Notes: generated by a model from the sequence alone, not told the origin. Positions 17,005 to 25,442 are shown, counted from the stretch's first letter. The stretch: 64,000 nt of DNA from Nocardioides sp. GY 10127 (GCF_004919085.1 NZ_STGL01000005.1:248001-312000), one strand, 5' to 3'. A program made the numbers and translations.

Positions 17005-17829
17005 TCAGCCCGCCTCGGGTCGGTCGATCCCGTCGTCCGGCAGGGCGTCCACGAGCCCCCGCAGGTAGGCCGGCCGGTCGCTGATCACGGCCTTGACGCC
17101 GAGGTCGAGGCAGAGCTGGAGGTCCTCGGCGGTGTTGACGGTCCACACGTGCAGGTCGTGGCGGCCCTCCGCGAGGCGCCGGGCCAGGCGGGGGTGCTCA
17201 CGGAGCAGCTCGACCCCGGGGCCGAGGATCCACCGGCCGCGGACGACGCGGCGCAGCATCGGCCACATCGCCGACCGCTCGATGAGCTGGACGACGGGCA
17301 GCTCCGGCGCCAGCCGCTCGATCCGCTGGATGGCCGTGTAGCTGAACGACATCACCCGCGCGGGGCTGTCGGCGCCCGTCCAGCCGAACTCGCCGAGCAG
17401 CTCGACGACCTTGCGCTCGACGAGGCCGCCGTAGCGGGTCGGGTGCTTGGTCTCGATGGCGATCTCGACGCGCCGGTCCTGGGCCGCGACCACCTCCAGC
17501 AGGCGCCGGAGGGTGAGGACGCGGTCGCGCTCGGGGTCGAGGTCCGGCCGCTCGTCGTCCAGCTCGGCCCACGGGTGCTTCCAGGACGCGAAGTCGAGCT
17601 CGGAGAGCTTCGCGAGGTCCATCGTGGAGACGACCCCGCCGTAGCCGGTGGTGCGCTTGGTGTTGCGGTCGTGGACGCAGACGAGGTGGCCGTCGGCGGT
17701 GAGCCGGACGTCGCACTCCAGACCGTCCGCACCCTCCTCGAGTGCCACGAGGTAGGCACCGAGCGTGTGCTCGGCGTGGTCGTGACTCGCGCCCCTGTGC
17801 GCCAGCACCTGCGGCCTCATGCGCGCCAT
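17005..17829 (-). CDS. glycerophosphodiester phosphodiesterase
   Basis: A 274-aa TIM-barrel enzyme cleaving glycerophosphodiesters to glycerol-3-phosphate and an alcohol. The N-terminal VLAHRGASHDHAEHTLGAY carries the first catalytic His and Glu region; GADGLECDVRLTADGHLVCVHD supplies metal-binding Glu and Asp and the second catalytic His; EIAIETKHP gives a further metal Glu. The end LHVWTVNTAEDLQLCLDLGVKAVISDRP is the classic GDPD tail. There is no signal peptide, so it is cytosolic. The ATG with GAGGAG just upstream was chosen; a GTG 12 nt earlier and an ATG 9 nt later are alternatives. Confidence 0.93.
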   Translation of the reverse strand: MARMRPQVLAHRGASHDHAEHTLGAYLVALEEGADGLECDVRLTADGHLVCVHDRNTKRTTGYGGVVSTMDLAKLSELDFASWKHPWAELDDERPDLDPERDRVLTLRRLLEVVAAQDRRVEIAIETKHPTRYGGLVERKVVELLGEFGWTGADSPARVMSFSYTAIQRIERLAPELPVVQLIERSAMWPMLRRVVRGRWILGPGVELLREHPRLARRLAEGRHDLHVWTVNTAEDLQLCLDLGVKAVISDRPAYLRGLVDALPDDGIDRPEAG

Positions 17830-17873
17830 TGTGCTCCTCACCCCGACGGGCGAGGAACGGGGTCCGGGTGCTC

Positions 17874-17909
17874 GTCCTGGCGCCGGTCCTGGGGCCGGTC
17901 CTGCGGCTC
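17874..17909. repeat. 12-bp tandem repeat, 3 copies
   Basis: Units GTCCTGGCGCCG, GTCCTGGGGCCG and GTCCTGCGGCTC lie between the GDPD start and the end of the AAA+ gene, running into the latter's stop codon. Confidence 0.7.
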
Positions 17910-19170
17910 AGTCCTGCCCGCGCAGGTACCGGCCGAAGTGCGGCACCGTGAACGAGATCCGGCCGCGCTCGCCGGAGTAGATGAGGCCCTTCTTCATCAG
18001 GGCGTCGCGGGCCGGCGAGAGCGACTGTGGCTTCTTGCCGAGCACGGCGGCCACGTCGGACGTCGCGACGGACTCCACCGTCTCGACGGCCGGTCGGGCG
18101 CCGGTGTCGGGCTCGCCGGCGATGCCGGTGTCGCCGCCCGCGCCGGCCGCCGCGGCCAGCTCGGCCGCGGCGTCCGCCATGGCCCGCAGGTAGTCCCGCT
18201 CGGCGGGTGTGGCCCGCTCGTAGCGCGAGCCGAAGAACCCGACGGCGAGCTCGGCCTCGGCCTCGGGCGCGGCCACCGCGACGTCCTCGGCGGTGATGGG
18301 GCTGCGGGGGGCGAGGTCCCAGACGGTCTTGCCGTAGGCCTGGATGAAGTAGGGGTAGCCGCCGGTGGCGCGGTACATGGCGGCGAGGCCCTCGGGGGTG
18401 AACTCGGCGTCCTCCTCGGCGGCGGGCGCGGCGAGGGCGCGGTCGGCGGCGTCGCGGGTGAGCCGGTCGATCCGGGCGTAGCGGAAGAGCCGCTCGGAGT
18501 AGGACTTCGAGGCGCTGAGCACGGCCGGCAGGTGCGGGAGGCCGGCGCCCACGACGATGACCGGCAGCCCCTGCTGGCCGATCTCGTGCACCGCGGCGCA
18601 CAGGGCCGAGACGTCCGCGGGGCCGAGGTCCTGCATCTCGTCGATGAAGACCGCGACGCCCTTGCCGACGTCGGCCGCGAGCCCGCCCACGTCGGTGAGC
18701 AGCTCGACGAGGTCGATCTCGATGTCGCCGGAGTCGGCGCGGCCGCGCGCCGCCGGCACCTCGATGCCGGGGCTCCACCGGTCGCGGAGCTTGGCGTCGG
18801 TGCCCGCGTCGCGCTCGACGAACGCGCGGACCACGGCGAGGACCGCGTCGGACTCGTCGGACGACGGGTGGCCGAGCTCGCGGATCGCCTGGTGCAGGGC
18901 GCTCGCCAGGGGACGGCGCAGCGTCTGCTCGGGGCGGGCCTCGAGCTTGCCGGTGCCCCAGCCGCGCCGGACCGCCGCGCCGCGCAGCGCGTTGAGCAGG
19001 ACCGTCTTGCCGACACCGCGCAGGCCGGTGAGGACCATCGAGCGCTCCGGGCGTCCGCGCGCCACCCGCTCCAGGACGACGTCGAAGGACCGGAGCTCGC
19101 CGTCGCGGCCCGCCAGCTCGGGCGGACGCTGGCCGGCGCCGGGGGCGTAGGGGTTGAGGATCGGGTCCAC
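17908..19170 (-). CDS. AAA+ ATPase with C-terminal winged helix, ORC/STAND-like
   Basis: A 420-aa ATPase. Walker A is VLTGLRGVGKT (residues about 45-55), Walker B is VAVFIDEMQDL, and sensor-type SERLFRYARIDRL and the lid GGYPYFIQAYGKTVWD follow. The last 60 residues (SDVAAVLGKKPQSLSPARDALMKKGLIYSGERGRISFTVPHFGRYL) form a winged helix. This order resembles Orc1/Cdc6-like and AAA_16 ATPases of unknown role that occur singly in actinobacterial chromosomes. It may be a DNA-associated switch; no partner gene adjoins it. GTG start 6 nt after TACGGT. Confidence 0.85.
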   Translation of the reverse strand: MDPILNPYAPGAGQRPPELAGRDGELRSFDVVLERVARGRPERSMVLTGLRGVGKTVLLNALRGAAVRRGWGTGKLEARPEQTLRRPLASALHQAIRELGHPSSDESDAVLAVVRAFVERDAGTDAKLRDRWSPGIEVPAARGRADSGDIEIDLVELLTDVGGLAADVGKGVAVFIDEMQDLGPADVSALCAAVHEIGQQGLPVIVVGAGLPHLPAVLSASKSYSERLFRYARIDRLTRDAADRALAAPAAEEDAEFTPEGLAAMYRATGGYPYFIQAYGKTVWDLAPRSPITAEDVAVAAPEAEAELAVGFFGSRYERATPAERDYLRAMADAAAELAAAAGAGGDTGIAGEPDTGARPAVETVESVATSDVAAVLGKKPQSLSPARDALMKKGLIYSGERGRISFTVPHFGRYLRGQD

Positions 19171-19325
19171 GATCGGACCGTATCGGTCTCTCTAGCCCCG
19201 CTCGCAGATTTCGCTAGTCGACGGTAGGCGCGGCGTGGCGCGGCGGCCCCCGACGTCCTTCTTGCGCTGTTCCTGCCCCCTTCGGAGCGCCACCCGTGAG
19301 ACGCGCGCAACACCGCCCGCCCCGC

Positions 19326-19345
19326 TGTGAAACTCGCGTTTCACA
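19326..19345. promoter_or_regulatory. palindromic operator upstream of the urate hydroxylase gene
   Basis: TGTGAAAC-TCGC-GTTTCACA is a perfect 8-bp-arm palindrome ending 20 bp before the -10 (TACGGT, 19366-19371), a position where a bound protein would block or recruit polymerase. GCAACAC occurs on both sides (near 19308 and 19351). The half-site spacing is unlike CRP (10 bp, not 6, between TGTGA and TCACA). The regulator is not identified. Confidence 0.55.
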
Positions 19346-19378
19346 CGCCCGCAACACGGGTTCCCTACGGTGCGTGTC

Positions 19379-20536
19379 ATGAAGATCCTCGTCGTGGGCG
19401 CCGGTATCGGCGGGACCTCGGCAGCCATCGCGCTGCGCCGGCACGGTTTCGACGTGGAGGTGGTGGAGCAGGTCCGGGAGAACAAGCCGGTCGGCGCCGC
19501 GATCTCGCTGTGGTCCAACGGCGTGAAGTGCCTGAACTACCTCGGGCTGCACGAGGAGCTCGCCGCGCTCGGCGGGACGATGGACCACCTCGCCTACGCC
19601 GACGCCCTCACCGGTGAGACGCTCTGCGACTTCTCCCTCGCGCCGCTGCTGGAGGCCGCGGGCCAGCGCCACTACCCCGTCGCCCGGGCCGAGCTCCAGC
19701 TCATGCTCATGGAGGCGTTCGGGATCGACGAGATCGGCTTCGGCAAGCGCGTCGTCGGTCTCGAGCAGGACGACGCGGGCGTGACGGCCACCTTCGCCGA
19801 CGGGTCGCAGACCACCGCCGACCTCGTGATCGCCGCCGACGGCTCCCGCTCGGCCACCCGCGACCACGTCCTCGGCCGCACCGTCGAGCGCACCTACTCC
19901 GGCTACACGAACATCAACGGGCTGGTCCGGGCCGACCCGGCCATCGCCGCGAGCGACCACTGGACCACCTGGGTCGGGGAGGACCAGCGCTGCGCCGTCA
20001 TGCCGGTGGCCGGCGACCGGTTCTACTACTGGTTCGACCACGTCACGCCGTCCGGCAAGGACGTCCCCCGCGAGGCGGTCGTCGACGAGCTCCGTGCCGT
20101 CTTCGGCCACTGGGCCCCGCCCGTCCAGGCCCTCATCGACGCCATCGAGCCCGGCACCGCCAACCGCGTCGAGATCTGGGACCTCGACCCCATCGACACG
20201 TGGGTCCGCGGGCGGGTCGCGCTGCTCGGCGACGCCGCCCACTCCACCGCCCCCGACATCGGTCAGGGCGGCTGCTCGGCCCTCGAGGACTCCGTCGTCC
20301 TGTCCTGGATGCTCGCCACCCACCGCGACGACCCGCTCGAGGGGCTGCGGCGCTACGAGGCGGCGCGCACCGAGCGCGCCGGCGACCTCGTCCTGAAGGC
20401 GCGTAAGCGCTCCGCCGTCACCCACGGCCACGACCCCGAGGCCACTGCCGCGTGGTACCGCGAGCTCGCCGCTGAGGACGGCTCCGGGATCATCGCCGGC
20501 ATCCTCGGCAACGTCGTCGGGGGTCCGTTCGGCTGA
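19379..20536 (+). CDS. hpxO: FAD-dependent urate hydroxylase, HpxO-like
   Basis: A 385-aa class A flavoprotein monooxygenase. GAGIGGTSAAIALRRHGFDVEVVEQ is the FAD-binding Rossmann motif, VIAADGSRSATRDHVLG is the DG motif, and RVALLGDAAHSTAPDIGQGGCSALEDSVVL is the GD motif. Stretches such as KPVGAAISLWSNGVKCLNYLG, FSLAPLLE, WAPPVQALIDAI and LVLKARKRSAVTHGHD agree closely with Klebsiella HpxO, which turns urate into 5-hydroxyisourate with NADH and O2. Later pathway enzymes are not adjacent. TACGGT sits 7 nt before ATG, and a palindrome lies just upstream, so it is probably regulated. Confidence 0.85.
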   Translation: MKILVVGAGIGGTSAAIALRRHGFDVEVVEQVRENKPVGAAISLWSNGVKCLNYLGLHEELAALGGTMDHLAYADALTGETLCDFSLAPLLEAAGQRHYPVARAELQLMLMEAFGIDEIGFGKRVVGLEQDDAGVTATFADGSQTTADLVIAADGSRSATRDHVLGRTVERTYSGYTNINGLVRADPAIAASDHWTTWVGEDQRCAVMPVAGDRFYYWFDHVTPSGKDVPREAVVDELRAVFGHWAPPVQALIDAIEPGTANRVEIWDLDPIDTWVRGRVALLGDAAHSTAPDIGQGGCSALEDSVVLSWMLATHRDDPLEGLRRYEAARTERAGDLVLKARKRSAVTHGHDPEATAAWYRELAAEDGSGIIAGILGNVVGGPFG

Positions 20537-20544
20537 GGACTGGT

Positions 20545-20765
20545 GTCGTGGTGGCGGCTGTGTGGGCCGCGGGCGGCTGGGCTGTCGGCGGCTGGGCTGA
20601 GGCTGGCTGGGCTGCGGGCGGCCGGCCTGCGGGCGGCCGGCCTGCGGGCGGCTGAGTTGGGGCGGCTGAGTTGGGGCGGCCGGCCTGCGGGCGACTGGCC
20701 GGCGGGCGGGCCTGCGGGCCGCTGGGGTGCGGGCGGCTGGGGTGCGGCTAGCTGGGCTGCGGGCA
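20545..20765. repeat. degenerate G-rich minisatellite
   Basis: Directly after hpxO about 220 bp consist of overlapping variants of GGCTGGGCTG, GCGGCCGGCCTGCGGGCGGC and GGCTGAGTTGGGGC. The plus strand is strongly G over C. It has no start/RBS logic and reads as Pro/Ala/Arg repeats in the opposite frames, so it is taken as non-coding. Confidence 0.7.
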
Positions 20766-20834
20766 GCTTCGTTCGGACTGTGCTCACCGGCATCGACCCG
20801 CGTTCGGAATGTGCTCGCGGGCGGCTGGGTTGCG

Positions 20835-21298
20835 TTCGGTCCTCGTGCCCACGAGGACCCAACGCCCACACCAGCCGGGCAGTACTCCGCTGACCTGCGC
20901 TGATGCACCCGCCCACCTGCGGGCTGCGGCGTTCGGTCCTCCTGGCTGACGAGTCCGGGCCTCACCCCACCCGGCCGCCAGCTCGCACCGGATCGCCCGC
21001 TCCACCAGCCGCACCCACCGGCGGTCGGCTTCGGTCCTCGTGTCCACGAGGACCCAACGCCCCCACCAGCCCGCAGCGTCCCCCTGACCTGCACCGGAGC
21101 ACCCGCCACCGGCCGCCGTTTTGCTTCGGTCCTCGTGGACACGAGGACTCAACGCTGCCCAGCAGTCTGTCCGTTCGGTCCTCGTAGCCACGAGGACCGA
21201 ACCCGAACGCCGGCCCCGCAGCACCCCGCTGACCTGCACCGATGCGCAGACCCACCGCCCCGGGAGGCCGTTCGGTCCTCGTGGGCACGAGGACCGAA
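20835..21298. repeat. array of six 28-bp palindromes (family F1), first locus
   Basis: Palindromes with arms TTCGGTCCTCGTG and CACGAGGACC(G/C)AA around a variable 2-nt centre begin at 20835, 20932 (degenerate), 21030, 21125, 21174 and 21271. Start-to-start distances are 97, 98, 95, 49 and 97 bp. The copy at 21271 extends to 15-bp arms. The 69-bp intervals share a core, roughly GCAGCAYCCCNCTGACCTG followed by CACCGATGCACCC. The same composite unit recurs at the right end of the window. The 841-bp gap 20537-21377 contains no gene. Confidence 0.92.
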
Positions 21299-21377
21299 CG
21301 GTGCCGACTCAGTTGCCGACACCGCCGGCGGCGGACCAGCCCCAGCCAGCCCCAGACCAGCAGCAGACCAGCAGCAG

Positions 21378-22685
21378 TCACCCCACGGAGAACCGCACGG
21401 GGCGGCTCCACACGGACGCGGGCACGTTCGGTCCGCCGTACGCCCGGACGCGGACGCGGTACGCCCCGGGTTCCAGGTGCCGCAGGACGAGGCGGCGGCC
21501 GGTGAGGGTGCGGTCGGCGGCGGGCACGCGCCGGGAGATCCGGTACTGGTAGCGCCGGAGGGTGTGCCCCTGCAGGTCGGGTCGGGCCCACGTGACGACC
21601 GCCCGCCGACCCGTCACCGTCTTCTGCAGACCCCGCACCCGGTCGATGGGTCGCACGACCTCGACGGTCTGGGTGACGGCCGGGGACGAGCCCGCGGCGG
21701 AGTCCGCGGTCAGCTCGAAGGTGTGCTCACCCGGCTCCAGGCCGTCGATGCGCAGCCGCCAGTGCTGCCCGCGGGAGACGGTCCACACCCTCCCGGTGGT
21801 GGTGTCGCGAACGGTGTACCCGGTCACCACGGCGGTGGCGTGCCCGCTCGCTGTGGAGGTCCAGTGCAGCGTGGTCCGGTCGTGGCGGGGGAAGTCGTCG
21901 GCCCACAGGTCGAGCGCGGGATCGGGGGCCGCGGCGGTCACGTCGTCGAGGACGAGGTCCCAGCCCCCGTCACCGGGCACCGCGGAGGCCAGGTCGACGG
22001 TGGCCACGGACTCGTCGGGGAGGGTCGCGGTGGCCGTCCCCTCGGGCAACGTCCCCGCCTCCGGCGCCTCGTACTCGAACGCCCCACCGGTCGACCAGGC
22101 CTCCAGCGTGTAGACGGCCGTGGCCCAGCCCAGGGGGGCGTGGTACCACCCGCACTCCATGTCCTCGGTGGCCGTGGGGTGCTCGTCCACGAAGCCGGCC
22201 GAGGGGCCCGTCGCCGTCAGGTGGACGCCCTCGAGCGGCGTCCCCGCGCCGTCCAGCACCCGCACGACCTGCGGGTGCAGCGACGGCACGAGGACGTCGT
22301 GGAGGTCGCAGTCGATCCCGCCGGAGAACACCTCCGTGCGCATCGAGAGCGAGGACGTCGCGGCAGGAGTCACGACCGATCGGATCACGACGACCTCGTA
22401 GTCGCCGGCCCGCTCCTTGCGCCAGAACCGCCCGTCCTCGCCGGTGGTGCCCCTGGAGACGTACACGTAGTCCCAGAGCTCCACGTTCCCCGAGAACGGC
22501 TCGCCCGTCGTCTCGTCGACGATCCGCCCCACCACGGTCGAGTCGATCGCCCCCGCCCGAGCCGTCACCGGCGCCGACAGGCAGAGCGCCGTGGCCAGCA
22601 CCAGGCCGACCCTGGTCAGGGCGTGGGCCCGGCCCCTCGTCGCACGAGGTAGCCGGCCCGGGAGCGTCGTCGATCCGTCAGGCAT
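21378..22685 (-). CDS. secreted protein with carboxypeptidase-regulatory-like and FN3-like domains
   Basis: A 435-aa exported protein of unknown function. Residues about 18-44 (RAHALTRVGLVLATALCLSAPVTARAGA) form a Sec signal peptide with an AxA cleavage site. Residues 48-100 (VVGRIVDETTGEPFSGNVELWDYVYVSRGTTGEDGRFWRKERAGDYEVVVI) resemble a carboxypeptidase-regulatory/CNA-B-like beta sandwich. Two FN3-like modules follow from about 265, with LRIDGLEPGEHTFELTADSAAGSSPAV and VTWARPDLQGHTLRRYQYRISRR. Probably cell-surface or matrix. ATG start 6 nt after TATCGT. Confidence 0.75.
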   Translation of the reverse strand: MPDGSTTLPGRLPRATRGRAHALTRVGLVLATALCLSAPVTARAGAIDSTVVGRIVDETTGEPFSGNVELWDYVYVSRGTTGEDGRFWRKERAGDYEVVVIRSVVTPAATSSLSMRTEVFSGGIDCDLHDVLVPSLHPQVVRVLDGAGTPLEGVHLTATGPSAGFVDEHPTATEDMECGWYHAPLGWATAVYTLEAWSTGGAFEYEAPEAGTLPEGTATATLPDESVATVDLASAVPGDGGWDLVLDDVTAAAPDPALDLWADDFPRHDRTTLHWTSTASGHATAVVTGYTVRDTTTGRVWTVSRGQHWRLRIDGLEPGEHTFELTADSAAGSSPAVTQTVEVVRPIDRVRGLQKTVTGRRAVVTWARPDLQGHTLRRYQYRISRRVPAADRTLTGRRLVLRHLEPGAYRVRVRAYGGPNVPASVWSRPVRFSVG

Positions 22686-22758
22686 CCTGCGACGATACGC
22701 CTCGCGCGGCCTGGTGGGGCGAGCCTCATGCACGCCGCCCGGGCCCTAGAGTGAGGCC

Positions 22759-23625
22759 GTGCCCGAGCTGCCCGAGGTGGAGGCGCTGGCCCACGACCTG
22801 GCCGGCCGCCTGGACGGTCGCGCGATCGTGACGGTCCACGTCCCCCAGTTCTCCGCCCTCAAGACGTTCGACCCGCCGGTCAGCGCCCTGGAGGGCACGC
22901 TGGTTGACGGCGTCGGGCGGCACGGCAAGTTCCTGGACGTCGAGGCCTCCGGGCTGCACCTCGTGCTGCACCTGGCCCGGGCCGGGTGGGTGCGCTGGCG
23001 CGACGAGGTGCCGACGCTCCCGCCCAAGCCCAGCACCAAGTCGACCCTGGCGGTCCGCCTCGTCCTCGACGACGGCAGCGGGCTCGACGTCACCGAGGCC
23101 GGCACCCGCAAGTCGCTCGCCCTCTACGTCGTCCGGGATCCACAGGACGTGCCGGGCATCGCCTCCCTCGGACCCGACCCGCTCACGGACGACTTCACCC
23201 GCGAGCGCCTCGCCGAGATCCTCACCGCCGAGGGGCGCAAGCAGCTCAAGGGCGTGCTGCGCCACCAGGGCACCATCGCCGGCATCGGCAACGCCTACTC
23301 CGACGAGATCCTGCACGCGGCACGCATGTCGCCGTTCAAGCCGGCGAACAGCCTCACCGACGACGAGCTGACCACGCTCTTCGACGCCCTGCGCAGCACC
23401 CTCGGCGACGCCGTCGCGCGCTCCTCGGGCACGGCCGCCTCCGAGCTGAAGAGCGAGAAGAAGACGAACATGGCCGTCCACGGCAGGACGGGGCAGCCCT
23501 GCCCGGTCTGCGGCGACCCCGTCCTCGAGGTCTCCTTCGCCGACTCCAGCCTCCAGTACTGCGCCACCTGCCAGACGGGCGGCAAGCCGCTGGCCGACCG
23601 GCGGATGTCCCGGCTGCTGAAGTAG
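22759..23625 (+). CDS. Fpg/Nei family DNA glycosylase
   Basis: A 288-aa base-excision repair enzyme. The N-terminus after Met removal is PELPEVEAL, giving the catalytic N-terminal Pro and Glu of the family. The helix-two-turn-helix region LKGVLRHQGTIAGIGNAYSDEILHAARMSPF is present. The C-terminal zinc finger is CPVCGDPV...YCATCQTGGKPLADRRMSRLLK, four Cys spaced as usual but with GGK in place of the more common GR-x-T turn. The actinobacterial subtype is not clearly MutM or Nei, so no symbol is given. Leaderless: TAGAGT is 6 nt before GTG. Confidence 0.92.
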   Translation: MPELPEVEALAHDLAGRLDGRAIVTVHVPQFSALKTFDPPVSALEGTLVDGVGRHGKFLDVEASGLHLVLHLARAGWVRWRDEVPTLPPKPSTKSTLAVRLVLDDGSGLDVTEAGTRKSLALYVVRDPQDVPGIASLGPDPLTDDFTRERLAEILTAEGRKQLKGVLRHQGTIAGIGNAYSDEILHAARMSPFKPANSLTDDELTTLFDALRSTLGDAVARSSGTAASELKSEKKTNMAVHGRTGQPCPVCGDPVLEVSFADSSLQYCATCQTGGKPLADRRMSRLLK

Positions 23626-23782
23626 CCGGCACGGCAGAACGCTGCACCGGCGCTGCCCAGGCGCTGCCGGTCCGGTCGTCACCCGTCCGCTCGGCGCCCG
23701 GCCGCTAGGGTCGAGGAGTCAGCCCGAGGTGTCCGCCGCGACCCACGTGGACCCGCACGACCGACCCCGCCGGAGTACCCCT

Positions 23783-24112
23783 GTGATCCCCACCGTCAGC
23801 ATCGATGGCCTCCCCGACCCGCTGCCCGAGGACCTGACGGTCCTGGACGTCCGCGAGTTCTCCGAGTGGGAGGCCGGGCACGCCCCCGGCGCCCTGCACA
23901 TCCCGCTGGGCGTCCTGCCCGTGCGCCTGCAGGACCTCCCCGAGGGCCGGATGCTCGTCGTCTGCAAGGTCGGCGGCCGGTCGGCCCAGGCCACCATGTA
24001 CCTGGGTCAGCAGGGCTACGACGTCGTCAACCTCGAGGGCGGCATGGAGGACTGGGCCGGCGCCGGTCGTCCCCTCGTCACCGACAGCGGCGACTCGCCC
24101 TTCGTGGCCTGA
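23783..24112 (+). CDS. single-domain rhodanese-like protein
   Basis: A 109-aa sulfurtransferase-type domain. LTVLDVREFSEWEAGHAPGALHIPLG is the substrate-side CH2A motif, and VVCKVGGRSAQAT is the active-site loop with the catalytic Cys in a CxxGxRS pattern. It ends with GYDVVNLEGGMEDWAGAGRPLV. A cytosolic sulfur carrier or phosphatase-like role is possible. GTG with GGAG 7 nt upstream was taken as the start because the family core begins IPTVSIDGLPDP; an in-frame GTG at 23729 would add 18 low-complexity residues. Confidence 0.85.
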   Translation: MIPTVSIDGLPDPLPEDLTVLDVREFSEWEAGHAPGALHIPLGVLPVRLQDLPEGRMLVVCKVGGRSAQATMYLGQQGYDVVNLEGGMEDWAGAGRPLVTDSGDSPFVA

Positions 24113-24158
24113 CCCCGCGGCCGGCCCGCAGGACCGCCCACAGGAGCGCCGGCGCGCG

Positions 24159-24638
24159 TCAGCTGCTCGCCGACGCGCTCGCGGAGGCCGACGCGGTCGA
24201 GTCGTCCTCGCACGTCGTGAGCAGGTAGGACAGGAACGCCGCGAGCGCGCGGGTCTGCTTGGCGGTGCCCTCCTCGAGGGAGTCCAGCGCCTCGTCGACG
24301 CCACCGGAGTCGGACGCGTCCGCGAGCGCGTTCACGAGCAGCACGTACCCGCGGCGGGCCGCGTCGGTCATGTCGTCGGGCGTGCCGACGTCCATCGCCT
24401 CCGAGGCCCACTCCGAGGTGTCCACGTCCAGCTCCTTCTTGCCGCCGGTGAGGTCGAGGTCGGCCCAGGTCGAGCAGAAGTCGCTGGTGGAGGCGTGGTC
24501 AGAGGAGCCGGCCGCGCCGTCGGTGTCCGAGCCGCAGCCGGCCACCAGCCCGCCCACCGCCAGGCCCAGCACGAGGGCCGGGGCCGCCAGCGCGAGACGT
24601 CCGCGCGCACGGGGGGAGGAAGGGGTGGGACGACGCAC
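24159..24638 (-). CDS. small lipoprotein
   Basis: A 159-aa protein with a lipoprotein signal: basic N-terminus (VRRPTPSSPRARGR), hydrophobic LALAAPALVLGLAVGG and lipobox LVAGC, with the modified Cys near residue 35. The mature part is acidic and Ser-rich (FCSTWADLDLTGGKKELDVDTSEWASEAMDV...), with a second Cys at TTCEDD and a Ser-Ala repeat tail. I do not recognise the family. The GTG start is supported by AGGAG 5 nt upstream. Convergent with the rhodanese gene. Confidence 0.78.
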   Translation of the reverse strand: MRRPTPSSPRARGRLALAAPALVLGLAVGGLVAGCGSDTDGAAGSSDHASTSDFCSTWADLDLTGGKKELDVDTSEWASEAMDVGTPDDMTDAARRGYVLLVNALADASDSGGVDEALDSLEEGTAKQTRALAAFLSYLLTTCEDDSTASASASASASS

Positions 24639-24758
24639 GGGCGCTCCTGTCAGGGCGGGCAACGGGTGTTCAGGACCGCGTCCGGGGCGGGCCGCAGCGG
24701 TCGTCCACGGTAGCCGCCGCACCTGGCCGCGAGCCCTCGGGACCCCGTGAGCCCCCGC

Positions 24759-25442
24759 TCAGCGCCCGTCGTCCAGCGCGGCGGGCAGCGGCAGGGCGAG
24801 GGCCCCGGGCAGCCGGTCCAGGTAGTCGGCGCGCGGTATCTCGACGATCCCCAGGCTGGCGAGGTGGTCGGTGCGCCACTGCACGTCGATCAGCCGGTCC
24901 TCGGCGTGCTCGTCGGAGAGCAGCTCGACGAGCCGCATCAGCGCCACCTTGGAGGCGTCGGTCGCGGTGTGGAACATCGACTCCCCCGCGAAGAGCCCCC
25001 CGATCGCCAGGCCGTAGAGCCCACCGACCAGCTCGCCGTCCCGCCACGTCTCCACGGAGTGGGCCCAGCCCAACTCGTGCAGGCGCGTGTAGGCGCCGAC
25101 GATGTCCTCGTCGATCCAGCCGTGCGGGCGCGAGGGGTCGCCGCACGCGCGCACGACCTGCTCGAAGGCGGTGTCCACGCGGGTCTCGAAGGTGCGCGCC
25201 GAGCGCCGCAGCGAGCGGGACGCCCGGAAGCCGGCCAGCGGGAGGACGCCGCGCTGGACCGGGCAGAACCAGTACATCGGGTCGCCGGGCGAGCCGGACG
25301 GCATGGGGAAGAGGCCGCTGCGGTAGGCGAGCAGCAGGGTGGCCGGCTCCAGGTCGGCGCCGATCCCCACCAGGTCGTCGAGCGCGTCGAAGCGCCTGCG
25401 GTCCGGGAAGGACCAGCTCGTCGGCGGGGGAAGGAGCGGCAC
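24759..25442 (-). CDS. aat: leucyl/phenylalanyl-tRNA-protein transferase
   Basis: A 227-aa enzyme that adds Leu or Phe from charged tRNA to N-terminal Lys/Arg of proteins, marking them for ClpS-ClpAP (N-end rule). Visible family features are DLVGIGADLEPATLLLAYRSGLFPMP, MYWFCPVQRGVLPLAGFRASRSLRR, GWIDEDIVGAYTRLHELGWAHSVETWRDGELVGGLYGLAIGGLFAGESMFH and DVQWRTDHLASLGIVEIPRADYL. The length is standard. The start GTG lies 6 nt after TACGTT; a GTG 12 nt upstream also exists. Confidence 0.95.
   Translation of the reverse strand: MPLLPPPTSWSFPDRRRFDALDDLVGIGADLEPATLLLAYRSGLFPMPSGSPGDPMYWFCPVQRGVLPLAGFRASRSLRRSARTFETRVDTAFEQVVRACGDPSRPHGWIDEDIVGAYTRLHELGWAHSVETWRDGELVGGLYGLAIGGLFAGESMFHTATDASKVALMRLVELLSDEHAEDRLIDVQWRTDHLASLGIVEIPRADYLDRLPGALALPLPAALDDGR

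Noticed and set aside
15745..19227. A 1160-codon open frame on the plus strand antisense to three genes
   Set aside because: High GC leaves few stops in shadow frames; the protein is Arg/Gly/Val-rich low complexity, while the minus-strand genes have clear family motifs.
19326..19345. CRP/cAMP binding site, tempting because a cyclase lies 4 kb away
   Set aside because: The TGTGA and TCACA halves are 10 bp apart, where CRP needs 6. A different regulator is more likely.
19214..21142. A 642-codon open frame on the minus strand through the hpxO gene and the F1 array
   Set aside because: It is antisense to hpxO motifs, and its other part translates the minisatellite as Pro/Ala/Arg repeats. No start signal.
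20835..21298. CRISPR array, suggested by regular palindromic repeats
   Set aside because: The intervals are conserved between units and loci instead of unique, sizes alternate between 69 and 21 bp, and no cas gene is in the window.
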